Source: Acanthornis magna (Eukaryota > Chordata > Aves > Passeriformes > Acanthizidae). From it: DNA of 64,000 bases. Each line of letters starts with the position of its first letter. Within the stretch, counting starts at the first letter, position 1. The notes under the pieces are model-generated. The model was not told where the DNA came from, searched no databases, and saw only the letters and a program-made list of their open reading frames with translations. Below, piece after piece: positions 51,441 through 63,960 of this stretch. The DNA is taken from positions 13,100,001 through 13,164,000 of the forward strand of contig JAWUZG010000032.1 of the NCBI GenBank assembly GCA_036785705.1. Reading direction: 5' to 3'. A program made the translations under genes and the position numbers.

Positions 51441-51532
51441 GGCCCTACCAAGGCTCCTATGCCATTTAGACCACTATATACAATTAGTTTCACATTTCTC
51501 AATATTTGTTGCATATTTCAAAGCCCCAAATT
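51441..51532 (+). repeat. 92-bp direct duplication, copy 1 (ELOVL4 intron 3)
   Basis: This segment begins ggccctaccaaggctcct and ends aagccccaaatt. It recurs almost unchanged at 52528-52618 with a few substitutions and one short indel. Flanks of the two copies do not resemble each other. It is not part of any repeat family I recognise. Confidence 0.85.
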
Positions 51533-52527
51533 CTCAATTCTTAGCTCTCCAAAAATGCTAATAAAATAGAGGAACCTTGATCTGGGAAACAAGGACACAC
51601 AAATGTAAGCAGAGGAGGGAAATGACTACTCACAGACACTAACATGCATTAAGTTAGACAGTGTTAGGAAATCATTCACTTCAAATACTGAAGCTCCCAA
51701 AGGCATGCTACAAAGCATGGATTTAACACCTCAGCCCTTTGTAATTATTATTTTGACTCTTAAGGGATAACCAAAAAGGTTTTTCCACTCAGATCCTTCT
51801 AAATGTTTTCTTAACAGATTTGTTCCCCCTTTTCTTCCTTGTCTATCATGAATGTTTTGTTTCTTTTCATAACGAAACCACTGAACTTCCTGCCAGCAGT
51901 CTGTAGTGGCTACCTACTACACCCATCAGGTAAGTTCTTCACCAAGTAGTTTATTTCTGCAAATAAACTGTAACTGTTGAATCTAATTGTCATCCCTGGC
52001 TGAATGAGATTAACAGGTGTAGGTAAATTCAAAACAGTATGTAGGAGGACCAGCGTCTCCACATTTTGTGTGAACTACCTATACAATTAATCATCAGTGA
52101 AAGCCAGAAGAATGGTAAAGTTGAAGAAAGCATACAGACAAATACATGGAAAAATATCCCCTTAAAAACTGGCAAAACCAAAGAGGCTCTGTCTGACTTA
52201 AGAGGTCTCTGAGCTACAGGTTCCTGGTGTTGCTAACCCATACAGGGAAGTGCTACCACGTGCCCTTACACTGTCCCCTTAAAATCACTGGCTTACTGCC
52301 CTGATACATGATAAGGGTTGGAGAGGCAGAGAAAGACATGCCCCAGCATCCTGGATAGCCAATATTCATTTTTTTTAATGAGAACTGTTTACCAGCTGTC
52401 CGTACTCCCTTGAAGGACAAAGGATGGTTTCTTGACCCCTCATTTTGATCAAGGGCTTTGGACAAAAGAGGCCACTCAATGTGATGGCAGTGTCACAGGG
52501 GCACATTCCCATAAACACAGAAACAGA

Positions 52528-52618
52528 GGCCCTACCAAGGCTCCTGTGCCATTTAGACCACTATATACAATTAGTTTCACATTTCTCAATATTTTTGCAA
52601 ATTTCAAAGCCCCAAATT
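52528..52618 (+). repeat. 92-bp direct duplication, copy 2 (ELOVL4 intron 3)
   Basis: Second copy of the segment at 51441-51532, same orientation, offset 1087 bases. Differences seen include g for a after gctcct, and ttttgcaaat in place of ttgttgcatat. Similarity stops abruptly at both edges. Confidence 0.85.
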
Positions 52619-54756
52619 AAAGTCATATATGAAGCTCTGCTTTTCAGAGCATGTTCCATAATGCCTTCTGGGCTCAGTGCTGTTTCCATGTGAGTTAGTC
52701 CCAGTCTTCTTTATCTGAGCAACACAGGATTTATTTACTCATTCTTTTGCAAATACAGTCATTGCATTTGTAATTGATTCTACTGTTGCACTGCAGTATT
52801 TCTCTGCAGAGCAAACGTGGTGCCAATAAATGCTAGACATTTAGTATCTAGATCTATTAAAAGGGTGTGAGAGATGTGCTAAAATGCTTATCAATTCTAA
52901 ACTCAAAACCGCAAAACATGTTAAAATTGCTTTTTCAGGCTTATATTAGGAAAAAAGATGGTGGAAGAAATCTTGAGGAAGATTGAGTTTTGGGTGGTTT
53001 TTTTTGTCTGGCAGTGTCAAAAAACAACATACCTTCTAAATGCAGAGCAAGCTATACTGTAAAGCAGGACAGAAAGGTATCCCAGAATCCTTAGAGAAAG
53101 TACACCTGTGGAAAGTATCATTTTCTACTCGCAACTTATTTACCTAAACTGAGAATTCATCCAAAAGAACCCCCAGAAAATGATAAAGACAAGAATCTTG
53201 GCTGTTAGCATACTATACAGTTGCTGCAGCAACTAGAGAAAACTCAATTTTCCCTCCTTCCACAACTCCCTCAGCTGCAAACTGAACATGCTACAACTTA
53301 AAACTTCAGAGATAAATTCTATGCAAATCCACAAATTTGGGAGAAAAATGTTTAAAAAAATAATTAAAAACATTAAAAAGTCAGGAAGTCAAAAGAGTAT
53401 ATATTGCTAGAGCAGCCCTTCTTTTCTGGACATATTATATACTATAAATACATTCTTCAGGTAATTTTGCCTTTATTTCATTGTATAATAATGGTCTGCT
53501 TGTCATAACAAACAAAATGGCTGATCATTCTTTTGAGCAGGTCTGACCTCTTCACTGCCTCCCATGAACAAGTGCACCTGAAGTGACGCTATGAAACAGA
53601 ATACTGTTTGCATTTAGGTAATATAAAAATTCTTTCAATATATGCCACACCAGTCCTCAATGTCATTCAGCTGATTACAAGGGCATTCTATTTTGCTTAT
53701 CTATTAAAAACCCCAAACCTGCCAAGCACTTGCTAGATCTTGTTTTTCACCAAGATTTTTAATTTTAACAGAATTATTCTAGTCACTGAAGTAGTGAGAG
53801 CACTGTATTGGCAAAGGTAAAAGATTGACAACTAGCATAAGGCCAATAAAAATCTACACAGAGAGCTGTTCTGCAGTGTCACCCATTATAAATAAGGTGT
53901 AAGGTTCAAACCTTTCTTTCTCACTGTCACCCCTGTCACATGCACAAGCTTTTGAGTAACAGTATCCATGAATGGCCACCTTGTAGACAAACATTTTTTG
54001 AACTGTGCTATAAGCATAGTGTATTTAGACTATATCATACTTTCACTGCATTTTCAGGAACGTGTTCTAATCTGTATATGAAACTTGCAAGAACAGCTGA
54101 GAGATTCTCAAGTGTCAGCTCTGCTGGAAGATAAGGTTTAGTACATGAGCTAATCAACAGCATTACGAAAATGAACACGTATCTCCACTTTGCTTTTAAT
54201 TTGGATGTTTTCCAAAGCCCAGATATTTGAAATCTTAGATTATACAATGAAATGTACTGATAACACATTTGCCAAAAGCCAGCAAGGCCTCATAAAGCCA
54301 AACATGGGTAAAGGAGACAAAGAGTTGCCTCACCAGTATGGATGAAGTGCAACCACAAGATATCCTGACAAATCTCACTTGCTTTGATCTAGCTAGAACA
54401 CAGCACCTTTACTGCGGTTACCCTGGTATCACAAACTTCAGCAAATCTAGGAACCAAAGGATGTACACAAAGTTCATCCTGGATTGTATGACTGTGGGTG
54501 AAGCCAAGGATGGTATCTTTAAGACTGCCCTTACTTGCAGCAGTCAGATGAAAGTCAGTACAAATATGCTGATGCACTTTGATTAAACCTGCTACGTACA
54601 ACGTAGTCAAACCTGAAGTGGCCTGTGAGGATGTAACGGGATACAGTCAGAGCTGACAGCAGCTGTGGAAACACTATTTTCAGACAAGGCTTAAACCATC
54701 ATGGAGTGCTATATATTACACACATTCACATACAAATACAAAAAAGAAATACTCAC

Positions 54757-54837
54757 CCTAACTTCATAAACATTATCTGAATAATCCACAGTCTGGCAGA
54801 CATAGCTGTACCCTCGAGCTCTTGATGACAAGAACAA
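54757..54837 (-). CDS. ELOVL4: ELOVL4 exon 3
   Basis: This short 81-base exon encodes 27 residues (97-123), in phase 0 at both ends. The peptide runs from LFLSSRARG through GYSYVCQTVDYSDNVYEVR. It is the lumenal loop between the second membrane segment and the catalytic core; the Y-C-Q-x-V-D-Y-S pattern is typical of ELOVL4. The acceptor is TTTTCAG and the donor AGG|GTGAGT. It is too short to stand out as an open frame and was found by looking for the segment that must lie between exons 2 and 4. The first nine residues differ more from mammals than the rest, which is usual for this loop. Confidence 0.95.
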
Positions 54838-57800
54838 CTGAAAATATTAAAGCCATATATGAGGGGAAATATAACACATAAAGCACAGTTATAACAATTA
54901 TCAGCAAATTTCTTGCTACATCAAACTTACCTGAACAGAAATACTTAAAATATTTTTATTCGTTCTGAGAATACTACTGAAGAAAGCTAGTATTTAGAGC
55001 TAACAACCTGTTGTTACAGAGTACTTACTTTTTTCTTGTAAGTTAAAAAGATTTTCATTTTTCCCTGCATCTATCTGCCCAGATAATTAGAGCCTTGTAC
55101 AATTCCAGTATGACCTTAAGCTGTTGTCAGACATGATTATTTTTTTCTGATGGCTCTAGCTTCAGAAACAGAAAATACCTAATTGCTTTCACTACACTTG
55201 ACAGAAATGTTATTCCCAGTATCAATTCAAAATAACACTATTCAAGAGACAGGGATTAGATAATTTGGATCTACAATTATTAACACAGTATAACAATCAA
55301 TATCCAGACACCTCCCCCCCACTACTTCAAACAGCCAAAGCTGAACACCCACAAAACACAATGAGGGAAAACGGATGGAGGAAAGTTCCCCTTTTTGTGC
55401 CAACAAAAATGGCCTAAAGCAATTGAAGTGCTCCTGTAGGGCCACTCCAAACCAAGCACGTTGCAAAAACCTGGACAGGAGAAGATAAAATTGACATTTG
55501 AGCAAGTTCCCATTGGAAAGAAGTACACTTGTCTAGAACTGCACAAAGTTCAAGTAATACTTCCAATCCTGACGTTCATAAATGTTATGATCCAAGATTG
55601 TGTAAAGCCAAGCAATCCCATTCTGTTAAGGATCAAAGAGGGACAGTAGTAGAGCAGACACAACCTTCTTAAACCACCCTCCCATGTGTCGGCACTGACT
55701 ACTCTTACCACTAACCTGATTTCCATCTTAAGACTGAACTTGAGTATATTTTGGTGTCTCATCTTGCACACAGCACTAGGAGTGCAGTCAGATGCAAAGA
55801 CAAGTGTTATCCAGGAAAAAAAACAACATAAAAAACCTTGTGAACCTCTGGACTTATTTGCTGCACATGCGTGTAAAAGCAGGTAAATGAAAGAGCTGTC
55901 CACAGAAATTATCCTAGAAAAGGAACTGAACTACTTCTGCATCATCTAAGTCAATTTAAAAACTACTGTAACTAACTGTAACTCCAGTGTGGTCGCACAT
56001 GGGCTCAAGCACATCCAATACTAATAGAGAAGGCCAGGGAAAGTTTAGTTTGCACTGTTACAGAAACCAAGTAATCTCTGCTGTGACCTACTGGATAATT
56101 CAAACGAGGTTCCCGTGGCAAAAGGCAGTAAATTGACTTCACCAGACTGCCTTGAAGTAGAATGAGAAATCCACGACTCTGTGACAAAATAGGGTCTATT
56201 TATTTGTGACTTCTGAATGTTCTAAGCAAAATTTGCTCCAAATTTGGATCTGAATTTGAATTCAATGTATGAGAGTCTTGCACTAGACTTGCAGTGCTTT
56301 ATGACTTAGCATTTAACATAAGCTACCACAGATGAACAATAGAGTTTGCCATCAGTATGGTTATTTAAATAACGTTTTAAATGCATTTCACATTCGAATT
56401 CTGTTCTCAGCAGTGTCTGGAAACTTTACAATCATTCACAAATACAAACAGTATCATTTTACTCATAACAACTTCATTAAAACTTATGTGAATTACAACA
56501 GTGGCACAGTGGTATTGTAAACTTCATATAGGTGGAAGAAGAAGTTGCCTTGTTAAATGGAACTACTGAAACTTGAATGCCTTCCTCCTATCAGTCCCTA
56601 AGATCAAGAAAAGACATTTCCTGGAAATGCTGTATCCATTGCCTTAACATTGAGTAACAGCCTACCATTAGGAGAGAGCAGAAAACTAGAAGCTCTGTGT
56701 ATAAAGTCATACAAAGAGCTTTCAGCATATGAGCAACAAAATGTATTTGCAGTCCCATTCACTTTTATGTTAATTCAGTGACTTGGAAATGCCACTAACA
56801 CAAGTGTTATCCTGTAAGGAACATAGGTTTGAAAATTATTTGACTGCAAGTTTGGTATAATTCAGTTATGGATAAAACAAACCAGTTTAAAAGAATAAGT
56901 GAAAAAGACAGACATGGCAGTAACACTGCAGAATTAATTTCAAGAATTTCAGTTTTAGCCTGCCAAGATGACTGGATTTAATCTCTTCCTACAACTATTC
57001 TTGGGTGTCAGTATTAAATTATTTTGTACCTGTAGTACTTAGTTGAATAGTCCAAGAAAACAATTTAGACAAAATGATGACTAAAGTGTGATGGCGAAAA
57101 TTTTACTGAACCATGTCTTAAAGAGACACTGAAATAATTTTAGGATTAATGATTTTATTCTAGGACCTCTGGGAAAGGGTCAAAATGTGGATCTTCATCA
57201 GATATGCCATTTTTTCCTGGCAAAAGTACAGAACAGACCAGACATAGCTCTGCATTGTTGTAATTTTAACTGCTCTGCTCATTTGCTTACTTCTGAAAAC
57301 AGATTTTGCAAATCTATGATCAGAGGTCTTCCAGGAAGATAAGTCCTGATCCACGTAAGGAGTCACAGTAGCATAAACTTAGCATCAGCCATATTCTGTA
57401 CAGCTATCCTTGAATAATAATTACCAAACTGTTCAGTAATCCCAGTTAGCTACCACACAGCTGATCCACTGCACTGTTACTACTCATTTTCTCTCTCCAG
57501 AAAATCTAACAAAAGAAAAATTCAGCAACACTGAAATTTATTACAATTAACACACTCGGAACATTCCAAACCAAATATTAGAAGTCTGGATCCTTTTATT
57601 TTTATTTAAAGATATAGTTCACTTCATTTTTATTCTTATTCTAAAAGATAACTTGCAGACAAGATACTCTTCCTCACTACAGATAACGGACATCTGTATT
57701 TCTAAAAATTATAAAAACTTTGAAAGCATAAAAAAGAGCTCAATGTCTAAAAACATACATTCTGATATCCTTTAGGATTAATAAGATTTTAAAAAAGCAT

Positions 57801-58098
57801 CAGTTACAAGTGTTAAATCTACAGTTTTTATTATCTCCAGTATTTAGATTAAAATAAATCTAAGAAGAATTTTGAATACCTTGTACACAAATTCTTTCTA
57901 TAGACTGATTTAGTGCATTTATTCTCAAACAGAAACTGCCTAGCTATAGACATACTCACCTCAAAGGCAAATACTCATATTTTTCAAGTCTGTGCAAAAT
58001 ATTCACTCTCAACAGATAACATGAATATACAAGATTATTTTCATTCTGACATCCTCAAACCTCAGTAAGAATTCCCTCTTGCAAGAGGGCATACACAC
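54838..58098 (-). other. ELOVL4: ELOVL4 intron 2
   Basis: A 3261-base intron beginning with the unusual donor GTGTGT and ending TTTTCAG. A perfect palindrome lies at its 5' end (58074-58089). No repeat family or gene is recognised in the rest. Confidence 0.88.
58074..58089. repeat. 16-bp perfect palindrome near splice donor
   Basis: The sequence ccctcttgcaagaggg equals its own reverse complement. It occupies intron 2 positions +10 to +25 of ELOVL4. In pre-mRNA it could fold as a six-pair stem with a four-base loop close to the GTGTGT donor. Any effect on splicing is inference. Confidence 0.8.
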
Positions 58099-58286
58099 CT
58101 CTTTGAAAATGAAGAAGTTGAGCAAAACCATTCCAAAGTTGTAAACAACCAACAGGAAGCGTAACTGGAAGGGCTCTCTCGTCTTCATCCATTTGGGGCC
58201 CAGCCAGACAGTGAGGAGATAAATAGTGCTTATAGTCAGTGTTGGAAATGGAGACTGCATCAAGGGCCAATCATCAACACGTTTGT
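58099..58286 (-). CDS. ELOVL4: ELOVL4 exon 2
   Basis: This 188-base exon encodes residues 35-96, beginning in the middle of a codon: its first two bases, AC, complete a codon whose first base is in exon 1 (Asp in mammals). The peptide opens with [12 protein letters not shown] and contains [15 protein letters not shown], both close to the ELOVL4 N-terminal domain. It carries the first two membrane segments, around [13 protein letters not shown] and [18 protein letters not shown], and ends at FKE. The acceptor is a pyrimidine-rich tract ending CCCCCAG. The donor reads GAG|GTGTGT, which departs from the usual GTRAGT and is the weakest donor of the gene. A perfect 16-bp palindrome starts ten bases into the intron. 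Assignment rests on reading the translation and on the exon phases matching the mammalian gene. Confidence 0.96.
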
Positions 58287-61200
58287 CTGGGGGAGTGAAG
58301 CAAACAGAAGGAGTCAACAAGGTCTGAATAAAATAGATTCCATCATCACTTTAAGCATTGAATTTGTTAAGTATTATTTTCTCCTGGAATAGCTGCATCA
58401 GATAGCAGAAACACAATGCACTCATTCTTTCTAGGAAGGTTAAAGAAAACAGTTTTTTTTTAAAAACACTATATCACATTACTTCACACAGAGATTCATT
58501 ATGTCATTCAAGCTCTGTTGTCTAGTTCCACAATCCAAAACAGTAACGCAAACAATCACATGAGCACAAACACAAATCAACCCACTAATCCCCCAAACGA
58601 ATTTTGCTTATGATGAATAGTGACTGCAGTGGCAGTATAACCAAATATTCAACACCACCTCAAATGAAAGATACAGAAATTTGGCAAAATACTGATAAAA
58701 CCAATAGCTTTTATTACATTAAAATTAGGCACTAGAAAGCCTCCTATCAAATTCATACAAGTTGTATGATGATAACCTCTGCTATTTGTTGTAGGTCAGT
58801 CTCATGTTTCAGACAGAATACTAACAATGTTACCAGCAAACAACCAAATAAAAGAGCTCAAAAGGGATGGTTCTAGTCAATCGGTGCTGCCATATGGAAA
58901 ACAAAGGTTTCATTTACAGTCTCCTTCAGTCACTCACAGGATCCAATTACATTACATACATTTCAGAGCTAAAAATATGCTATATCAATTTCTGGACCAG
59001 TATGAAAAAAGCACTGTTAGCTTGATGAACCAGAGACATCTAGGATTAGAAGATAGCTCTGCTAGAGGAGGGAAGTCAGACTGCAGGAACACCTCCTTAC
59101 TTAGTCACCCTGTTGTCCCATGTGTCACATGTTCCCCCCTGCCCTGAAGGCTAATATCAAATGGTAGCATGAGATAAAAGGCAGCTATATCATAACTATT
59201 AGAACTTCATATACTGGACAGCTCCATGATACTAACTGGATCATCTTCCAGATGCTTGGGCCAGTTGCAGTTCATATGGAAATGACATCACAGGACTCCT
59301 TGGGAAGCTCATGCATCTAGAACACCTGGCTTCAGTCACCTATGGGCAAACACACAAATGCAGCTGCCCAGAGATTTACCTAGAGGACAAGCTTCTTTTA
59401 GAGAACTGTAAGTCAAAGACCGTGAAAAATCCCTATACCATAAATTAATTCCTGATCCCAGGCATGCAACCAGCAAGTTAGAAAACCCTTCTTATCAAGA
59501 AAATGAGGAACTGCAATGCAATGAGGGAAGAACAGAACAGCACTGCCATTACTTCTTCTACACTTCTTTCTCGTTTCCTTTGTTGTTCTTAAGGCCACAA
59601 ATTAGAATCCAATTTTAGGAGCAAATTTCATGAGACCCTCTATTTCTAATGAACAACACATTGTGATCTAGAGAAAGAGAGCATGCAGAATACAGGTTCT
59701 TTTTACTTCCAGACGATTTAACAATAATAGCTGCACATTCCAAGCAAGATGCTAGGAGGCCTAAAAGAAGTGGACAAGAAGAAAGGGAAACGGGCCCAGC
59801 TGCTTCCATTATGGCTGTAAATACCAGAAGAGAGAATTCATCCTAATGCATGGAAACCTCAAATGGACACTGATGTTGCCAGAATTATGGGATTAAGCTG
59901 TGTGGCCACAGCCACCAAAAGGAGCCAAGGGTAAGGACTACAGCAAGGAGTGGCAAAAATCAGAAATACGGGCTATAGAAACACAGGCAATAAAACAGGA
60001 CTGAACAGAGTGAGAGAAGATAGTTACCTCTTAACTTTTCGGCAAGTTTCTGAAACCACATAGAATACTACCTAGCGAAGTTGAAATCACAGCTGCATTG
60101 CAATTATTACACTCTTATATCCTTTACACTTTAGTTCCTTCTTGCTTTTAGCAATTGCTCTACCAGTCTGAATTTAAAAATAAAAGATACCACCATTAAA
60201 AAAAAAAAGAGAGAACCTCATCATCTATCAAGTAACAGGCAAAGACCTATCACGAAAAAAGAAGAAAGGTGACAGTTAAGAGACAGCTCTGGGAATAGTC
60301 AATGAGTGACATGCTTTAACCAAAATCTGTATCTCCCTTCACTGTAGTGTACAAAGACTTAATAGCAGGTGAGGCAACAAGAGACATTGTTGCCTTCCCA
60401 GGTTTCTTGCAGTAAACAATAAAAAGAGGATAAAGAGGAAAAGACACATTAGAGCATCTGTCCTCTATTTTCTAACACAGTGTTTCATGGTGTCTTACAC
60501 ACTGAAGTGGCAATACAAAGAAATACAAAAAACGAAAATTTGAATTTTACCCAGGAGGTGAATGTTACCACCCACTGCTGAAAATAGGAAACCATGACCT
60601 ATTCCAGTTTCCTTTTGTGGCAGGAGACAAAGATTTCTAGACTTCTAAGTGGAAGAATGAGGATTTGCTAGAGGGTGAAAGACAAAGGGAGAACTTACAT
60701 TAGAACCCAGCCGCAAGCAGGCTTTGCCTCACACCTCAACAGCATTGTGAACAATTGTCCCACCTCCTTTCCACTAATACTACAAACTGAAGAACTTCAC
60801 TGGAGAAAACCAAGAGATGCATTTCATTAACTCTGTCAACAGCTTAAGAGCACCTGAGAAGCTGCCACTGCTCTTCCATACCATGGTTTCAGCCTATTCC
60901 TCTACCTCTGCAAAGGGTTTTTGGACAGTGAGCCACCACATCTCAGAGACAAGTCTTGAAATATTTACAGGAAAAACTTATATTACTGATACAAATCTCA
61001 TAACACTGCCCAGGGATTGCCATTTTGGGGGCCTCACCTCTCCTAGGACAATTAATTACACTTCAAAAACAAAATGCCTGTATGAGAGGGAACAGAGTAG
61101 GCAATTCAGTTCTGGAGTACATCCTGGCCAAAACAGTCCATTCTACTGTGCTAACTACGAACACCACTTTAGGTTTGTTTTAAGGGCATCTAGGAGACTC

Positions 61201-63960
61201 TACATACGATTATTTTTAATTAGTACTGTGGCATCAGAAAACATGATACTATTAATCCCACAATTTTTTCATCACAGGATCTCTCCTGGATAATGCAAAG
61301 TAACTTGTTGCATGTTAAGTCAACTCCATGTATTATTCTTATTGCGCAGAGGGTATTATAAAACCAATTTTATTTCTATTTACCTGGCAAGCCTGCTTGT
61401 CCATATTCTATGCACACCTTTGTTCCAAACTTCTTTTCAGAAGCTCTCTTTCAAACCAAGATAAATTCACTATCTTAAGTCATCTGCTCAAGTGACAAAA
61501 TATTCCAAGCTACTCCAACACCTTCCTCCCTCCCATCCCCCACCCTGTTTTAGCAAAACCAGCATAATTTTGTGTCCTACTTACTAGCTGGTGCTGATGA
61601 CCACAAAAGATTTCTGCAAATTACAGAGAACTGTGATAGCTTAAGGGGACATACGAGTGCATTAATTCCTGCAGTATTTCACATGGAACAGAGGTATTTT
61701 AACCTGAAAGATGAAGTAAGATTGAAATAAAAAAGGCCAGCTCCCTGAATTAAAAAAAATCCCTCCAACTGCTTTGAAGCAAAAAGACCAATGCCTTTAC
61801 CTGATTAGAATTGACAGAGATTGACTGAATCTTTCAGGGGATTAATGCGTTTGTCTTTCAAATCCCAAGACCCAGATTCTAATTCGATCACAAATAAAAT
61901 GTCTGCTGTGATGGCACAGCCTGTAGGACAGCGCACTTTTGGTAAGGTGGGAAAAGTTTTAGAACAAACACTCAGGGTTGCACTTTATAACAAAAATGAA
62001 TCCAGTGTACACCAAGACATCTGCTAACATGTTCTTGATAGAAAATTACTGTTATATAAGGAAACAGTATGAAATATCTATATGCACAAGGCTTTCCTGT
62101 CATTTTGTGAATATACATTTTATAGTTTCACCTTGCAAAAACAAGAAACAAAAGAACTTATATATATATGTATATCTATATATTTATATGTAAGTATATA
62201 TATAATTATTATTTATATATTTATAAATAATTGAAATTGCCCTGAGGCACCTACTTTTGCAGGATGTAATGAAATTAACAAGAAATACACACATAAAACC
62301 CTTTGATTTCTTCCTTCAAAGCAAGAAGAGCAGGACCAGTGAAAAGGACTTGATATCCTGCCTTGTAATGTCTAAAGAGGACACAATAAACCTACACTGA
62401 AATACACGTCACAAGTGAAGACGAATTTCAATAAATAAGGTTGCAGTGATGGTGTTCTAGCATTAAAAATCACCAGAAACTTTTGTAAAACACACTGTAA
62501 TTGTTTTGATTTACAAACATTTCTGTAAAACATGGTTCGGCATTTCCTTTCCGACAGAGAAGATTTTAAATGGTTCAATTTCCTGCATATTACATAGCCT
62601 ATGATCAATTTTTTTCCTTTCCTCAAGAAGTACAAACTTTAAAAATAAGCAAACAAATGCATAGCACAGTCACTTTGACATTCACCTGGCGAAATGCTGA
62701 AACAGTACAATAGTAACTATCTCTGCTTTTAAAATCAGTTTTAGAGAAAGCATTACATTACTAAAATACATTTTTCAAATTCCCTGCATTCATATTAGAT
62801 TCAAAATAAATACTTGGCAAATCTTTACTTTAGCAACATACGTATTCCTTAGCTATAAGGTTGCTACTCACTAATTTATCTGGAGAGACTTTCAAAGTTA
62901 TTAATAGCTATTGATACTATTCTCAGCGCAAAGACACTTACAGTGCCAATCCAGCACATCCATCTGTCCGATTACATTTCTAAAGACACTGGAGAAACGA
63001 TGGCAACTGTTTAAAAGTGGTTCTGTGAGAGCTCTCTGCTGATCACATTTATTTTAACAGAAGTATTCTCAAAGCCCAATCTCAAGTCTAAGAAAGATTT
63101 CCTTAAACAAGTAAAATTTTAACTCCACAGTATAAGGGAGGCAAACCAGTATTGCCTAATAGAAGTACTGTTCCATGAATCACAGTTTTAATTATCTAGG
63201 AATTTCCCACATCTTCTTAATTCCATTAGCAGCATAATTGAAGGTTATGACAAAATGAAAGCACATATCATGTAAAATAATGGGTGAGAAACGTAACTTC
63301 ACACATCTTAAAATGTTTACAAAGCTCTCATGCTAGATCCCTTTACAGTACTTTTGTGTCCCCTTTTCCCCCTTTTCTTTCTGGCTACATATAAATACAC
63401 AATATACTTCTCTTCAACATTTTTATTAGAAATACTGGTTCAGTCATGTAAATATTTACAAGTGAATATAAGATTCACTCTGGCTACAAAACCACTGCAG
63501 ACTGGATCCACTGAAAGTAAACTTGAACAAGCATCTACCTGATCAGACCGTAGGCTTTTAAACTAAATTGACTAGTGCACCAGAATAATTTAAAAGTACA
63601 CTTACTGTTGGCAGTTTGTAGAGATTCCAAGAAGAATGTTCAGTCTTTGACTAACTAACACCTCAGAACAACAGCTGAAGGTGTAAACTTAGCCTTTAAA
63701 ACAGTACATGACTATATGGGCTGCACACCTTGAGACTGAAGACCGATAGAGAAGCACCACTGCAGAGTGAAAATTGAGATGCCATATATTTTTGGATTGA
63801 ACATCTATAGAATTAAAAAATTTCTATTCACTTACGTATTTTTATTTTAATAGAGCTATTCATATGGCTCAAAATTAATTTTTCTTTTAGGACTTCATTG
63901 CTTGAATTAACTTACCTGTTTTGATATTGATTATTCATTGCACAAATGACACTCTAATCC
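58287..63960 (-). other. ELOVL4: ELOVL4 intron 1 (partial)
   Basis: Sequence upstream of exon 2 on the minus strand. Its acceptor is CCCCCAG. Neither a CpG island nor a segment encoding the roughly 34-residue ELOVL4 N-terminus with a GT donor was seen, so exon 1 and the promoter are inferred to lie outside the window. It contains an AT-rich block (62157-62236). A 158-codon plus-strand frame at 60817-61293 resembles no family and is of chance length. Confidence 0.75.
62157..62236. repeat. AT-rich low-complexity block
   Basis: Eighty bases almost free of G and C, with self-complementary stretches such as attatttata and tataaataat. In ELOVL4 intron 1. Confidence 0.9.

Larger units (their letters stand above)
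48147..54756 (-). other. ELOVL4: ELOVL4 intron 3
   Basis: The largest complete intron, 6610 bases, donor GTGAGT. It holds an A-rich tract (49082-49109), a TA/GGAT microsatellite (49804-49862) and two copies of a 92-bp segment (51441-51532 and 52528-52618). Otherwise unique; the open frame at 54338-54586 (+) has no recognisable product. Confidence 0.9.
44888..58286 (-). other. ELOVL4: ELOVL4 gene, visible coding span (exons 2-6)
   Basis: ELOVL4 is an ER-membrane condensing enzyme (3-ketoacyl-CoA synthase). It joins malonyl-CoA to long-chain acyl-CoA, the first and rate-limiting step in making saturated and polyunsaturated fatty acids longer than C26 for retina, skin and brain. Five exons join in frame to give 280 residues (35-314 in mammalian numbering). 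ELO motifs are all present: KxxExxDT at 135-142, HxxHH at 158-162, HxxMYxYY at 192-199 and TxxQxxQ at 219-225. The C-terminus is KAKGE, a KxKxx ER-retrieval signal as in mammals. Introns 2-5 are about 3.3, 6.6, 2.2 and 0.5 kb, all GT-AG. There is no frameshift, premature stop or lost key residue. The long hydrophilic tail rich in Lys, Asn and Gly distinguishes it from ELOVL2 and ELOVL5. Exon 1 (about 34 residues) is not visible. Confidence 0.97.

Noticed and set aside
54338..54586. Plus-strand frame in intron 3 with a long antisense frame
   Set aside because: Considered as a processed pseudogene or transposon remnant, but no protein family could be named and there is no poly(A) tail or flanking duplication.
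60817..61293. 158-codon plus-strand open frame in ELOVL4 intron 1
   Set aside because: No recognisable domain, composition like the surrounding intron, and about one frame of this length is expected by chance in 64 kb on six frames.
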